Positions 7,502-16,785 of a stretch of 33,603 nt of DNA are shown in pieces (within the stretch, counting starts at the first letter, position 1; each line of letters starts with the position of its first letter). The notes beneath the pieces were generated by a model. It worked only from the letters and a program-made list of their open reading frames with translations, was not told where the DNA came from and did not search any database. This DNA is from Pseudomonadota bacterium (lineage in GTDB: Bacteria; Pseudomonadota; Alphaproteobacteria; Caulobacterales; Caulobacteraceae). The stretch is taken from the NCBI GenBank assembly GCA_023428785.1, contig JAEYWU010000116.1:1-33603 (forward strand), read 5' to 3'. The translations under genes and the position numbers were made by a program.

Positions 7502-8233
7502 ATGGCCTCAAGCCCCAGCCCAGACGCCTCCGGTCCGCGCCACGTCGCGCTGATCATGGACGGCAATGGCCGCTGGGCGAAGGCTCGGGGCCTGCCCCGC
7601 ACGCTCGGCCACCGCGCCGGCGTCGAGGCGCTCAAGCGCACCGTCAAGGCCGCGCCGGACCTCGGCCTGACCTGCCTGACCGTCTTCGGCTTCTCGACCG
7701 AGAATTGGCGCCGGCCCGCCTCGGAGGTCTCCGAGCTGATGGGGCTGGTGCGGGCCTATGTCGAAAGCGACCTTGAGCGGCTGATCCGCGAGGGCGTGCG
7801 CCTGAGAATCCCTGGCCGCCGCGAGGGCCTGCCCGAGGACATCCGCGAGATCGTCGAGCGCGCCGAGGCCCGCACCGCCCACAATGACCGTTTCCTGCTG
7901 CAGGTCGCTTTCAACTATGGCGGCCGGGCCGACATCGTGGACGCCGCCCGCCGCTTCGCCGAGAGCGGCATGGACCCGGCCAGCCTGACCGAACAGGCCT
8001 TTGAGGGCTTCCTGTCGACCGCGGGCGCCCCGCCTGTCGACCTGATCGTGCGCACCTCGGGAGAGCGACGTCTGTCCAACTTCCTGATGTGGGAAGCCGC
8101 CTATGCGGAGCTCCTGTTCCAGGACGTGCTGTGGCCCGACTACGGCCACGAGGCCCTGTCCGAGGCGGTCGAGGCCTTCCGGACACGCGAGCGGCGCTTC
8201 GGCGGGCTCGAGCCCGAGCGGGCGGCCGGCTAG
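7502..8233 (+). CDS. uppS: Undecaprenyl diphosphate synthase (cis-prenyltransferase)
   Basis: It condenses isopentenyl diphosphate units onto farnesyl diphosphate in cis, making the C55 lipid carrier for peptidoglycan and other surface glycans. Seen: HVALIMDGNGRWAKARGLPR with the catalytic Asp at residue 20, GHRAGVEALKRTV, VFGFSTENWRRP, and near the end RTSGERRLSNFLMWEAAYAELLF. At 243 aa it has normal length. The frame is open to a TTG at 7472, but the ATG at 7502 is preceded by GAAAGGG at good spacing and gives the usual N-terminus. Its stop codon TAG shares its G with the GTG start of cdsA. Confidence 0.97.
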   Translation: MASSPSPDASGPRHVALIMDGNGRWAKARGLPRTLGHRAGVEALKRTVKAAPDLGLTCLTVFGFSTENWRRPASEVSELMGLVRAYVESDLERLIREGVRLRIPGRREGLPEDIREIVERAEARTAHNDRFLLQVAFNYGGRADIVDAARRFAESGMDPASLTEQAFEGFLSTAGAPPVDLIVRTSGERRLSNFLMWEAAYAELLFQDVLWPDYGHEALSEAVEAFRTRERRFGGLEPERAAG

Positions 8234-9066
8234 TGCAGCTCAAGGACATCGTCATCCGCGCGGGCTCGGCCGCCGTGCTCGCGCCGCTGGCCCTGGCCGG
8301 CCTGTGGATGGGCGGCTGGTACTTCATGGCCCTGATGGGGGCCGCCGCCGCGCTGCTGGCCTGGGAATGGGCCAAGATGACCGCGCCGGGAGCGTCCAAG
8401 TGGATGTGGGCCGCCGTCGCCGTCGGCATCATGGTCCCGGGGCTGACGGCCTATACCAACGATATTTCTCTGGCCCTGGTGCTGCTGGTCTTCGGGGCGA
8501 TGATCGCCTTTTTGATCGCGCATCTGGTGCGGCGCTCGCCGATCGATGCGGCCTATGGCGTCTTCTACATCGGCTGGCCGCTGGTCCTGCTGGTCTGGCT
8601 GCGCGTGTCCGACGAGGGCGGACGCTGGATTATCCTTCTGTTCGCGGTGACGTGGGCAGCCGACATCTTCGCCTATCTGGTCGGCAACCTGTTCGGCGGG
8701 CCCAAGCTGTGGCCGCGCTTCTCGCCCAACAAGACCTGGTCCGGTTTCATCGGCGGCCTGATCGGCGGCACCGTGGTCGCCATGACCATCGTCGCCTTCG
8801 TCGCCCGCTGGCCCATCATGGGCCAGGACATGTCGCTGACGGCGGTGAACCCGTGGCTGGCAGGCTTCATCGGCCTGGCCGGGGCCTTGGCGACCATGGC
8901 GGGCGACCTGTGGGAATCCGCGCTCAAGCGGCGTTACGGCGTCAAGGATTCCGGCGACCTGATCCCGGGTCATGGCGGCCTGCTGGACCGGGTCGACGGC
9001 CTGATGTTCGCCGTGGTGGTGGTGGCCGCCATCAAGCTGGCCGTTGATTCCGGAATGACCGCATGA
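8233..9066 (+). CDS. cdsA: Phosphatidate cytidylyltransferase (CDP-diglyceride synthase)
   Basis: This polytopic membrane enzyme makes CDP-diacylglycerol from phosphatidate and CTP, the branch point for all phospholipids. Seen: seven to eight hydrophobic segments through 277 residues, NLFGGPKLWPRFSPNKTWSGFIGG in overlapping segments, and the CdsA signature with KDSGDLIPGHGGLLDRVDG near the C-terminus. The start is GTG at 8233, inside the uppS stop (TAGTG), pointing to translational coupling. Its stop overlaps the dxr start (ATGA at 9063-9066). Because the long frame starts well inside uppS, the true start rests on this overlap and on where the membrane domain begins. Confidence 0.95.
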   Translation: MQLKDIVIRAGSAAVLAPLALAGLWMGGWYFMALMGAAAALLAWEWAKMTAPGASKWMWAAVAVGIMVPGLTAYTNDISLALVLLVFGAMIAFLIAHLVRRSPIDAAYGVFYIGWPLVLLVWLRVSDEGGRWIILLFAVTWAADIFAYLVGNLFGGPKLWPRFSPNKTWSGFIGGLIGGTVVAMTIVAFVARWPIMGQDMSLTAVNPWLAGFIGLAGALATMAGDLWESALKRRYGVKDSGDLIPGHGGLLDRVDGLMFAVVVVAAIKLAVDSGMTA

Positions 9067-10244
9067 CCCGGCGCGTCACAGTTCTGGGCTCTACCGGCTC
9101 TGTTGGCGTGTCCACTCTTGATCTGATGCGCCAGTCCGGCGGCGACTACGCCGTCGAGGCCCTGACCGCCGGCTCCAATGTGAAGGTCCTGGCCGAACAG
9201 GCGCTGGAATGGCGTCCGCGCCTGGCCGTTATCGCCGACGAGAGCCTGAAGGCCGAGCTGGACCAGCGTCTGGCCGGCTCGGGCATCGAGACCGCGGCCG
9301 GCGACGCAGCCGTCGAGGCCGCGGCCGCTTCGGGCGCGGACTGGGTGATGGCCGCCATCGTCGGCTCGGCCGGCCTGAGGCCCGCCTGGGCCGCCGCCCG
9401 CTCGGGCGCGACCCTGGGCCTGGCCAACAAGGAAAGCCTCGTCTGCTGCGGCCCCGCCCTGATCGAGACCGCCGAGGCGGCCGGAGGCCGGGTTATTCCG
9501 GTCGATTCCGAACACTCGGCCATCTTCCAGGTGCTGGAGACCCGCAATCGCGATCAGGTCTCGCGCCTGATCCTAACAGCATCGGGCGGCCCCTTCCGGA
9601 CCCTGACAATCGAGGCGATGGCCGCCGTCACCCCCGAACAGGCCGTGGCCCACCCCAATTGGTCCATGGGGGCCAAGATCTCGGTCGACAGCGCCACCAT
9701 GGCCAACAAGGGCCTGGAGATGATCGAGGCGGCCTATCTTTTCGGTATGGGCGCCGAGCGGATCGACGTACTGGTCCATCCGCAGTCGATCATCCATTCG
9801 ATGGTCGAATATGTGGACGGCTCCACCCTCGCCCAGCTGGGCCCGCCCGATATGCGCACGCCCATCGCCTGCGCCCTCGCCTGGCCCGAGCGGCTGGCTT
9901 GGCCCGCGCCAAAGCTGGACCTGGCGGCCATGGGCGCCCTCACCTTCGAGGCGCCGGACGAGACGAGATTCCCCATGCTGCGGCTGGCCCGTCAGGCGCT
10001 GAGCGCCGGCGGTGACGCCCCGGCCGTCTTCAACGCGGCCAACGAGACGGCGGTGAAGGCCTTCCTTGACCGCAAGATCGGCTTTCTCGATATTGCCGCG
10101 ACTGTGGCCGAAACACTGGAATCCCAAGCCGTGGCTTCGGATTCCGGGACCGGCCAGGGGGCGCTGGAACAGGCGTTGTACGCCGATCGCGGCGCACGCC
10201 GCCTGGCCTCCGAGGCGATCCGTCGCCGCGCGCTGGCCGCCTGA
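9063..10244 (+). CDS. dxr: 1-deoxy-D-xylulose 5-phosphate reductoisomerase
   Basis: This is the second enzyme of the MEP isoprenoid pathway; it converts DXP to 2-C-methyl-erythritol 4-phosphate with NADPH. Seen: the NADPH-binding start VTVLGSTGSVGVSTLDL, then LANKESLVCCGP, and the metal/substrate site IPVDSEHSAIFQ. LTASGGPFR, HPNWSMGAKISVDSATMANKGLE and VHPQSIIHSMVEYVDGS follow. The 393 residues match the family. It overlaps cdsA by 4 bases (ATGA). Co-transcription with uppS makes sense, because the MEP pathway supplies the isopentenyl diphosphate that UppS uses. Confidence 0.98.
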   Translation: MTRRVTVLGSTGSVGVSTLDLMRQSGGDYAVEALTAGSNVKVLAEQALEWRPRLAVIADESLKAELDQRLAGSGIETAAGDAAVEAAAASGADWVMAAIVGSAGLRPAWAAARSGATLGLANKESLVCCGPALIETAEAAGGRVIPVDSEHSAIFQVLETRNRDQVSRLILTASGGPFRTLTIEAMAAVTPEQAVAHPNWSMGAKISVDSATMANKGLEMIEAAYLFGMGAERIDVLVHPQSIIHSMVEYVDGSTLAQLGPPDMRTPIACALAWPERLAWPAPKLDLAAMGALTFEAPDETRFPMLRLARQALSAGGDAPAVFNAANETAVKAFLDRKIGFLDIAATVAETLESQAVASDSGTGQGALEQALYADRGARRLASEAIRRRALAA

Positions 10245-10268
10245 GGACCGGGAAGGGATCTGTTTTCT

Positions 10269-11489
10269 ATGCTGGATTTCCTGGGCTCCCTGATTGGAAC
10301 CCTCGCCGCCTTCATCGCGGTGCTGGCGCTGGTCATTGTGATCCACGAACTGGGCCACTTCAGCGTCGCCAAGCTGTTCGGCGTCAAGATCGACCGGTTC
10401 TCGATCGGCTTCGGCAAGACACTGTGGGCGCGCACCGACCGGTCGGGCGTCGAATGGCGGCTCGCGGCCCTGCCGCTGGGCGGTTACGTCAAGTTTTCGG
10501 GCGATCTGGACGTCACGGGCGTGCCCGACCGCGAGGGCATCGAAGCCCTTCGCCAGCAGATCATCGCTGAACAGGGCCCGGGCGCCGAGCGCGCCTATTA
10601 CCATTTCAAGCCGATCTGGCAGCGCGCCCTGGTGGTGGCCGCAGGCCCGATCGCAAACTTCATCCTGGCCGTAGCCATCTTCACCGTCCTGGCCCTGGCG
10701 GTGGGCGAGACCGTGCGTGTGACGCCGCGCGTCGGCGATGTCGACGCCGCCAGCCCGGCCCAGGCCGCAGGGTTCCAGACCGGCGACCTGATCACCGAGG
10801 CCGACGGCCGGCGCATGCGCGACTGGCAGGAGGTGGTCCAGCACGTGCGCCTGCGCCCCGAGACCCCGATCCGCTTCGAGGTCGAGCGCGACGGCCAGAC
10901 CGTGGAGCTGACGGCCACGCCCGACGCCCGCCAGATGCGCAATCCGCTCGATGATTCCATGGTCCGGATCGGCGTCCTGGGCATGGCCAGCAGCGGCCTG
11001 CGCTCGGACCTGATCGTCCATCGCTATTCCCTGCCCGAGGCGGTCGTGGAGGGCGGCCGCCAAACCTGGGCGGTGCTGGACACCTCGGTCACCTACATCG
11101 GTCGAATCGTCACCGGCCGCGAGAGCGGCGACCAGCTGTCGGGCCCGATCGGCATCGCCCGCGCCTCCGGCGCGGTCGCCGGCGCCGCCGTGGAGAGCTC
11201 GGATTCGGCCGGAGAGGCCGCTGGACGGGTGATTTTCTCGCTTTTTGCCCTGGCCGGCCTTCTTTCGGTCGGAGTCGGCTTCTTCAATCTGCTACCGGTT
11301 CCAGTTCTCGATGGGGGGCATCTGGTGTTTTACGCGTATGAAGCCGTGGCCCGCAGGCCGTTGGACGCTCGAATCCAGGAGGCAGGCTTCCGCGTCGGAC
11401 TTGCTTTGCTCGTGGGATTGATGTTGTTCGCCACCTGGAACGATCTGAACAAGCTCAACCTCTTCGCCTTCCTCGGCGGGACTTCGTAA
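10269..11489 (+). CDS. rseP: Site-2 zinc metalloprotease RseP (M50 family)
   Basis: This inner-membrane intramembrane protease cleaves anti-sigma factors and signal-peptide remnants. Seen: the first membrane helix carrying the zinc motif HELGH at residues 26-30, a PDZ domain around residues 150-230 (AAGFQTGDLITEADGRRM), and the third zinc ligand in NLLPVPVLDGGHLVFY with Asp at about 348. A last membrane helix follows. At 406 aa it has one clear PDZ domain; E. coli RseP (450 aa) has two. An AGGGA element precedes the ATG. It lies between dxr and bamA, the usual order. The substrate, perhaps an envelope-stress anti-sigma factor, is not in the window. Confidence 0.95.
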   Translation: MLDFLGSLIGTLAAFIAVLALVIVIHELGHFSVAKLFGVKIDRFSIGFGKTLWARTDRSGVEWRLAALPLGGYVKFSGDLDVTGVPDREGIEALRQQIIAEQGPGAERAYYHFKPIWQRALVVAAGPIANFILAVAIFTVLALAVGETVRVTPRVGDVDAASPAQAAGFQTGDLITEADGRRMRDWQEVVQHVRLRPETPIRFEVERDGQTVELTATPDARQMRNPLDDSMVRIGVLGMASSGLRSDLIVHRYSLPEAVVEGGRQTWAVLDTSVTYIGRIVTGRESGDQLSGPIGIARASGAVAGAAVESSDSAGEAAGRVIFSLFALAGLLSVGVGFFNLLPVPVLDGGHLVFYAYEAVARRPLDARIQEAGFRVGLALLVGLMLFATWNDLNKLNLFAFLGGTS

Positions 11490-11506
11490 ACTCCAGCCCG
11501 TCGCCG

Positions 11507-13915
11507 ATGGTCCGATCCATGCATCAACGCTCCCGCCTCGTCCTTCAGTCGAGCTTCCTGGCTCTGGCCGCGTCCGCTGTCCTGGCCACGCCGACGCTCG
11601 CCCAGGACGCGCCGCCCGCCGCGCCCGCCGCCCAGCCGGAGGCGCCGGCGGTCCAGACCGAAGCCATGCCGCAGCAATCGGCGGTCGTCGCTCGTATCCA
11701 GGTCCAGGGCGCACAGCGCATCGACCCGACGACGATCGTCTCGTACCTGCCGATCCAGGCCGGCGACACGGTCGATGACGCCGTCATCAACCTGGCGGTC
11801 CGCACCCTGTTCCGCACGGATCACTTCTCGGACGTCCAGATCCAGCTTCAGCCCAACGGCACCCTGCTGGTGCAGGTGGTCGAGAACCCGGTCATCAACC
11901 AGGTGGTGTTCGAGGGTAACAGCGCCCTGAACGAAGACCGCCTGCGCGAGGAAATCACCGTGCGTCCGCGCGGCGTCTACACCCGCGCCCGCGTCCAGGC
12001 CGAGGTTCAGCGCATCGTTGAACTGTACCGCCGCTCGGGCCGCATCTCGGCGACGGTCACGCCCAAGCTGGTCCAGCTGGAGCAGAACCGTGTCGACCTG
12101 ATCTTCGAGATCGACGAGGGCGTGTCGACGGGCGTTCGCCGGATCAACATCCTGGGCAACAGCGCCTTTTCCGACAGCGACCTGCGCGATGTGATGGTCA
12201 CCGAGCGCTCGACCTGGTGGAACTTCTTCTCGTCGAACGACAACTACGACCCCGACCGCCTCGAGTACGACCGCGAGCAGCTGCGCGACTTCTATACGAA
12301 CCGCGGCTACTACGACTTCCGCATCGTCTCGGCCGTGGCCGAGCTGACGCCGGACCAGGAAGACTTCGTCATCACCATCACGGTGGATGAGGGCGAGGAG
12401 TACGATTTCGGCGAGATGCAGGTCGAGACCGAGAACGAGCGCCTGAACCCCGAGTTCCTGCGCGCGCTGGTCCCGATCCGCGAAGGCAGCCGCTATGAAT
12501 CGGATCAGATCGAGTCCGCGGTCGACGCCCTGACCTTCGCCGCCGGCGCGGCCGGCTACGCCTTCGTCGACATCCGTCCGATCGAGACGCCGAACCCCGA
12601 GACCCGCACCGTCGACGTCACCTTCCAGGTGAACGAAGGCCCGCGCGTCTATGTCGAGCGCATCGACATCGTCGGCAACACCCAGACCATCGACCCGGTC
12701 ATCCGTCGCGAGATGATGCTGACCGAGGGCGACGCCTTCAACCAGGCCCTGGTCGACCGTTCGCGCAACAACCTGCGTCGCCTCGGCTTCTTCGAGGACG
12801 TGACGGTGGAGGAAGTCCAGGGCTCGGCCCCGGACCGCACCGTGCTTCAGGTCCAGGTGACCGAACAGCCGACCGGCGAACTGTCGTTCGGCGCGGGCTT
12901 CTCATCGGTCGACGCCTTCATCATCGATCTGGGCATCACGCAGCGGAACTTCCGCGGCCGTGGCCAGAACCTGGTGGCGCGCCTGTCCTGGGGCTCGCTG
13001 CGCCAGCAGGCCCAGCTCAGCTTCACCGAGCCGCACTTCCTGGGCCGCGATCTGCGCGCCGGCTTCGACATCTTCCACTATCGCTACGACCTGGAGGAGG
13101 AATCCTCCTTCGACTGGCAGTCGACCGGCATCGGCGCCCGCTTCGGCTGGCCGATCAATACCTACACCTCGCTGGGCCTTCGCTATAACCTGAAGTCCGA
13201 CGAGATCGTCGTTCCCGACGGCTACTGCCCGGGTTTCGGCTCGCGCGCCCTGTGCGAGCAGGTCGGCTCGTACCTGTCGTCGACCATCGGCTACACGCTC
13301 AGCGTCAACCGCACCAACGATCCGGTGCGCCCGACTCGCGGCTGGCGCGGCACCCTGTGGCAGGACCTGGCCGGCATCGGCGGCGACGTGAACTACGTCC
13401 GCACTGAGACCAACGCCACCTGGTACCATGGCTTCACGCCGGCCCTGGTGTTCTCGGCCGAGTTCTCGGCGGGCTACATCTCGGGCTGGGGCGGTGATCC
13501 GATCCGGATTAACGACCGCTTCTTCAAGGGCGGCAACACCTTCCGCGGCTTCGAGACTGCCGGCATGGGTCCGCGCGACCTGCTCACCCAGGACGCCCTG
13601 GGCGGCAACATGTACGCGATCGGCACCCTGGAGCTGACCGTGCCGAACTTCCTGCCGGAAGAGTACGGGATCCGCACCTCGCTGTTCATGGACTACGGCA
13701 CCGTCGGCCTGCTCGATGACCGCTATCGCATCGACGACACCGGCTTCCCGGATCCGAACATCGTCGACGAGATCACGCCGCGCATGTCGGCCGGCATCAG
13801 CGTCCACTGGCGCTCGCCCCTCGGCCCGATCCGTTTCGATATCTCCGAGATCATTCTCAGCGAAGACTACGACCGCACAGAGTCGTTCCGCTTCTCCACC
13901 TCAACCCAGTTCTAG
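11507..13915 (+). CDS. bamA: Outer-membrane protein assembly factor BamA
   Basis: BamA is the Omp85 core of the BAM complex, which folds beta-barrel proteins into the outer membrane. Seen: a signal peptide (LVLQSSFLALAASAVLATPTLAQ), then an Ala/Pro-rich spacer. Five POTRA domains span roughly residues 60-440, including VFEGNSALNEDRLREE, INILGNSAFSDSDLRD and IDIVGNTQTIDPVIRREM. A 16-strand barrel of about 360 residues follows, with the L6 motif FRGF (GGNTFRGFETAG) in place of the common VRGF. The C-terminal residue is Phe, as barrel signals require. An alternative ATG at 11519 would shorten the protein by 4 residues; neither has a clear ribosome-binding site. It is followed 9 bases later by a periplasmic chaperone gene. 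Confidence 0.97.
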   Translation: MVRSMHQRSRLVLQSSFLALAASAVLATPTLAQDAPPAAPAAQPEAPAVQTEAMPQQSAVVARIQVQGAQRIDPTTIVSYLPIQAGDTVDDAVINLAVRTLFRTDHFSDVQIQLQPNGTLLVQVVENPVINQVVFEGNSALNEDRLREEITVRPRGVYTRARVQAEVQRIVELYRRSGRISATVTPKLVQLEQNRVDLIFEIDEGVSTGVRRINILGNSAFSDSDLRDVMVTERSTWWNFFSSNDNYDPDRLEYDREQLRDFYTNRGYYDFRIVSAVAELTPDQEDFVITITVDEGEEYDFGEMQVETENERLNPEFLRALVPIREGSRYESDQIESAVDALTFAAGAAGYAFVDIRPIETPNPETRTVDVTFQVNEGPRVYVERIDIVGNTQTIDPVIRREMMLTEGDAFNQALVDRSRNNLRRLGFFEDVTVEEVQGSAPDRTVLQVQVTEQPTGELSFGAGFSSVDAFIIDLGITQRNFRGRGQNLVARLSWGSLRQQAQLSFTEPHFLGRDLRAGFDIFHYRYDLEEESSFDWQSTGIGARFGWPINTYTSLGLRYNLKSDEIVVPDGYCPGFGSRALCEQVGSYLSSTIGYTLSVNRTNDPVRPTRGWRGTLWQDLAGIGGDVNYVRTETNATWYHGFTPALVFSAEFSAGYISGWGGDPIRINDRFFKGGNTFRGFETAGMGPRDLLTQDALGGNMYAIGTLELTVPNFLPEEYGIRTSLFMDYGTVGLLDDRYRIDDTGFPDPNIVDEITPRMSAGISVHWRSPLGPIRFDISEIILSEDYDRTESFRFSTSTQF

Positions 13916-13924
13916 GAAACGTCC

Positions 13925-14488
13925 ATGAAGCTTTCGCTCCTCGCTTCGGTCGCCCTCGCCGCTTCGGTCTTCGCCGGCGCCGCCTCGGCCCAGACCCAGC
14001 CCACGAGCCCCGGCCCGGTCGTCCCGGGCGTGTGCCTGTACAACCATGATCGCCTGCTGGCCCAGTCCGCGGTCGGCGCCGCCGTCTCGGCTCGCCTCCA
14101 GCAGTTGGCTGAAGCCGTCCGCGCCGAAATGGCTCCGGAAGGCGCCGCCATCCAGGCTGAAGCCACTGCCCTGCAAAGCATCCCGGCCGAGCAGCGGATC
14201 GACCGCACCAACGCCCTGGCCCAGCGCCTGCAGAACTTCCAGGCCCTGGAGCAGCAGCGCGGCATGGAGCTGGCCTACACCCAGCAGACCCAGGAGCAGG
14301 CCATCGCAGCTTCGGTCGAGCCCCTGCTGGCCGGCGTCTACGTCGAGCGCGGCTGCGGCGTCCTCTTCCAAGCCGGCGCGGTGCACTACGCCAACCCGCA
14401 GATGGACGTGACCGACCGCGTCATCGAACTGCTGAACAGCCAGCTGCAGACGTTGTCGTTCGACCGCATGGCCCTGCCGCAGCAGTAG
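13925..14488 (+). CDS. OmpH/Skp-like periplasmic chaperone
   Basis: The protein probably holds unfolded outer-membrane proteins on their way to BamA. Seen over 187 residues: a signal peptide ending AGAASAQ at about residue 23, VCLYNHDRLLAQSAVGAAVSARLQQLAEAV, and a long helical middle rich in Gln, Glu and Ala (residues 60-125), as in the Skp tentacles. The C-terminal segment with GCGVLFQAGAVHYANPQMDVTDRVIELLN is typical of the family. Sequence identity within this family is low, so the call rests on the layout, the helical content and the position between bamA and lpxD. There is a 9-base gap after bamA. Confidence 0.9.
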   Translation: MKLSLLASVALAASVFAGAASAQTQPTSPGPVVPGVCLYNHDRLLAQSAVGAAVSARLQQLAEAVRAEMAPEGAAIQAEATALQSIPAEQRIDRTNALAQRLQNFQALEQQRGMELAYTQQTQEQAIAASVEPLLAGVYVERGCGVLFQAGAVHYANPQMDVTDRVIELLNSQLQTLSFDRMALPQQ

Positions 14489-14509
14489 TCGGAAGAGGCG
14501 ACGCCAGGC

Positions 14510-15526
14510 ATGCCGGACGCGCGGTTCTTCGAATCCGCCCAACCGCTGACCCTGGCCTCGCTCTGCGGGCTGACCGGCGCCGTCCTGGCGCGCGGTGAGC
14601 CCGACAGCCTGATCGATACCGCCGCCCCGCTCGTCCACGCCGACGGGCGGGGCGTCGCCTTTTTGGCCGACCCCAAATACCGGCCTGCCCTGGTCGCCAG
14701 CCGGGCCGGGGCGGTCTTCCTCGCCGAGCGTCACGCCGAGCTGGCGCCCGAGGGCAGTGCGGTGCTGTTGACGCCGACCCCCCAGGCCGCCTGGGCCCAG
14801 ACCGCCCGCGCCCTGCATCCGGCCCGCCCCCTGCCCGACCGAGACCTGAGCGCCGACGCCCGGCTGGAAGACGACGTCCGCCTCGGGCCCGGCGTCGTGC
14901 TGGGCGAAGGCGTGGCGATCGGGCGTGGCACGCGTATCGGCGCCAATACCGTCATAGGTCCGGGGGTCCAGATTGGCCGGGGCTGCGACATCGGCGCCAA
15001 CGTCTCCCTGGGCTTCTGCCTGGTGGGCGACCGGGTGCGGATCGCCGCCTCCACCGTCATCGGCGAGGCCGGCTTCGGCGTGGCGGCCGGCGCCAAGGGT
15101 CTGGTCGACGTGCCCCAGATGGGCCGCGTCATCCTGCAGGACGATGTCTCGGTCGGCGCCAACAGCTGCATTGACCGGGGCGCCTGGGACGACACCGTCA
15201 TCGGTGAAGGCTCCAAGATCGATAACCTGGTCCAGGTCGGCCACAACTGTCGCCTGGGACGCTTCGTCGTCCTGGCCGGCCACGTCGGCCTGTCGGGCAG
15301 CGTGACCATCGGCGATGGGGCGCAGCTGGGCGGGCGCGCGGGCGTCACCGACCATCTGACGATCGGCCGCGGCGCCCGGATCGGGGCCGCCGCTATGGTC
15401 ATCAACGACATTCCCGACGGCGAAACCTGGGGCGGCGCCCCGGCCCGCCCGATGCGCCGGTTCTTGCGCGAAACCGTCTGGGTCGCCAAACAGGCGGCCG
15501 GACGTAAGGGAAATGCCGATGAGTGA
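14510..15526 (+). CDS. lpxD: UDP-3-O-(3-hydroxyacyl)glucosamine N-acyltransferase
   Basis: LpxD adds the second hydroxyacyl chain in lipid A synthesis, from acyl-ACP, in the cytosol. Seen: an N-terminal uridine-binding domain (residues 1-105, with RGVAFLADPKYRPALVASRAGAVFL in pieces). A left-handed beta-helix of hexapeptide repeats follows (GPGVVLGEGVAIGRGTRIGANTVIG). The characteristic GFGVAAGAKGLVDVPQMGRV and the active-site histidine region in NLVQVGHNCRLG are present. The 338 residues are normal. The last 8 bases overlap the preferred fabZ start. Confidence 0.96.
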   Translation: MPDARFFESAQPLTLASLCGLTGAVLARGEPDSLIDTAAPLVHADGRGVAFLADPKYRPALVASRAGAVFLAERHAELAPEGSAVLLTPTPQAAWAQTARALHPARPLPDRDLSADARLEDDVRLGPGVVLGEGVAIGRGTRIGANTVIGPGVQIGRGCDIGANVSLGFCLVGDRVRIAASTVIGEAGFGVAAGAKGLVDVPQMGRVILQDDVSVGANSCIDRGAWDDTVIGEGSKIDNLVQVGHNCRLGRFVVLAGHVGLSGSVTIGDGAQLGGRAGVTDHLTIGRGARIGAAAMVINDIPDGETWGGAPARPMRRFLRETVWVAKQAAGRKGNADE

Positions 15527-15986
15527 GTCGGACGTACAGGGCCAGACGATTGATTTCGCAGAGGTGACGAAGCGGATCCCTCACCGCTATCCTTTCCTGC
15601 TGGTCGACCGCGCCGAGGACTATGTGGCGCATACCTCGATCACGGGGATCAAGAACGTCACCCATAACGAGCCCTTCTTCCAGGGCCACTTCCCCGAAAA
15701 CCCGGTCATGCCGGGCGTGCTGATCGTCGAGGCCCTCGGCCAGACGGGCGCCGTGCTGATGTCCAAGTCGCTGAATGCAGACGTCTCGGGCAAGACCATC
15801 TTCTTCATGTCGGTCGACGGCGCGCGCTTCCGCAAGCCGGTCCGTCCGGGCGACCAGCTGCGGATGTCGGTCGTGGTGGTCAAGCACCGTGGCGACCTCT
15901 TCAAGTTCCGCGGCGAGGCCTTCGTCGAGGGCAAGCTGGTGGCCGAGGCCGAATTCGCCGCCATGGTGGTCGAGAACCCTCAGTGA
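15519..15986 (+). CDS. fabZ: 3-hydroxyacyl-[acyl-carrier-protein] dehydratase FabZ
   Basis: FabZ removes water from 3-hydroxyacyl-ACP in fatty-acid elongation, competing with LpxA and LpxD for the same substrate. Seen over 155 residues: IPHRYPFLLVDR (20-31), the catalytic His57 in GHFPENPVMPG, and the catalytic Glu71 in IVEALGQ on the hot-dog central helix. The ATG at 15519 is preferred to 15513 because AAGGG (15506-15510) is 8 bases away from it but only 2 from the earlier one. It overlaps lpxD by 8 bases. The lpxD-fabZ-lpxA order is the standard Gram-negative one. Confidence 0.97.
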   Translation: MSESDVQGQTIDFAEVTKRIPHRYPFLLVDRAEDYVAHTSITGIKNVTHNEPFFQGHFPENPVMPGVLIVEALGQTGAVLMSKSLNADVSGKTIFFMSVDGARFRKPVRPGDQLRMSVVVVKHRGDLFKFRGEAFVEGKLVAEAEFAAMVVENPQ

Positions 15987-15996
15987 GGACGGGCCG

Positions 15997-16785
15997 TTGA
16001 GCCGCATCCATCCTACCGCGATCGTCGACCCGGCCGCGAAGATCGCCGACGACGCCACGATCGGGCCCTGGTGCCGCGTCGGGCCCGATGTCACGCTGGA
16101 CGGCGGAGTCGAGCTGGTTTCCAGCGTCGTGGTCGAGGGTGTGACCGAGGTCGGCGCCGGGACCGTGATCCACCCCTTCTCGGTCATCGGCGGCCCGCCG
16201 CAGCATGGCGGCTACAAGGGCGAGCCGACCCGTCTGGTGATCGGCGAGAACAACCTGATCCGCGAGGGCTCGTCCTTCAACCGCGGCACCATCCAGGGCA
16301 CGGGCGTGACCACGGTTGGGTCCAACTGCATGTTCATGACCGGGGCCCACGTCGGCCATGACTCCGTCGTCGGCGACCGCGTGACCTTCGCCAACAATGC
16401 GACGCTGGGCGGCCACGTCACCATCGGCGACGGCGTTTTCCTTGGCGGCCTGTGCGCGGTCCACCAGTGGGGCCGGGTCGGTCAGGGCGCCATGGTTGGC
16501 GGTCTGGCGGCAGTGACCCGCGACGTGATCCCCTACGGGTCGGTCTGGGGCAACCATGCGCGGCTGCACGGGCTGAACATGGTGGGGCTCAAGCGGCGCG
16601 GCTTCGACCGGGCGAAGATCAAACAGATGCTGGCCTTCTACCGCGACCTGTTCGAGGGCGACGGAGCCTTCTCCGAACGACTCGACCGGGCCGAAGCCTC
16701 CACCGGCGGCATGGCCGAGGCGGCCGAGATCGTCGCCTTCATCCGCGATGGCGGTTCGCGGCCGCTCTGCCTGCCGGAAATCTGA
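15997..16785 (+). CDS. lpxA: UDP-N-acetylglucosamine acyltransferase LpxA
   Basis: This is the first enzyme of lipid A synthesis; it moves a 3-hydroxyacyl chain from ACP to UDP-GlcNAc. Seen over 262 residues: SRIHPTAIVDPAAKI, hexapeptide repeats of the beta-helix, and GGPPQHGGYKGE. MTGAHVGHDSVV has a His at about 121 that corresponds to the catalytic His125 of E. coli. GLNMVGLKRRGF and a C-terminal helical domain follow. The start is TTG at 15997, preceded by GAGGA at 7 bases and beginning exactly at the conserved N-terminus; no ATG or GTG fits. The stop overlaps the lpxI start (TGATG). Confidence 0.96.
   Translation: MSRIHPTAIVDPAAKIADDATIGPWCRVGPDVTLDGGVELVSSVVVEGVTEVGAGTVIHPFSVIGGPPQHGGYKGEPTRLVIGENNLIREGSSFNRGTIQGTGVTTVGSNCMFMTGAHVGHDSVVGDRVTFANNATLGGHVTIGDGVFLGGLCAVHQWGRVGQGAMVGGLAAVTRDVIPYGSVWGNHARLHGLNMVGLKRRGFDRAKIKQMLAFYRDLFEGDGAFSERLDRAEASTGGMAEAAEIVAFIRDGGSRPLCLPEI

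Noticed and set aside
9573..11063. A 496-codon open frame on the minus strand
   Set aside because: It is fully antisense to dxr and rseP, which are certain genes.
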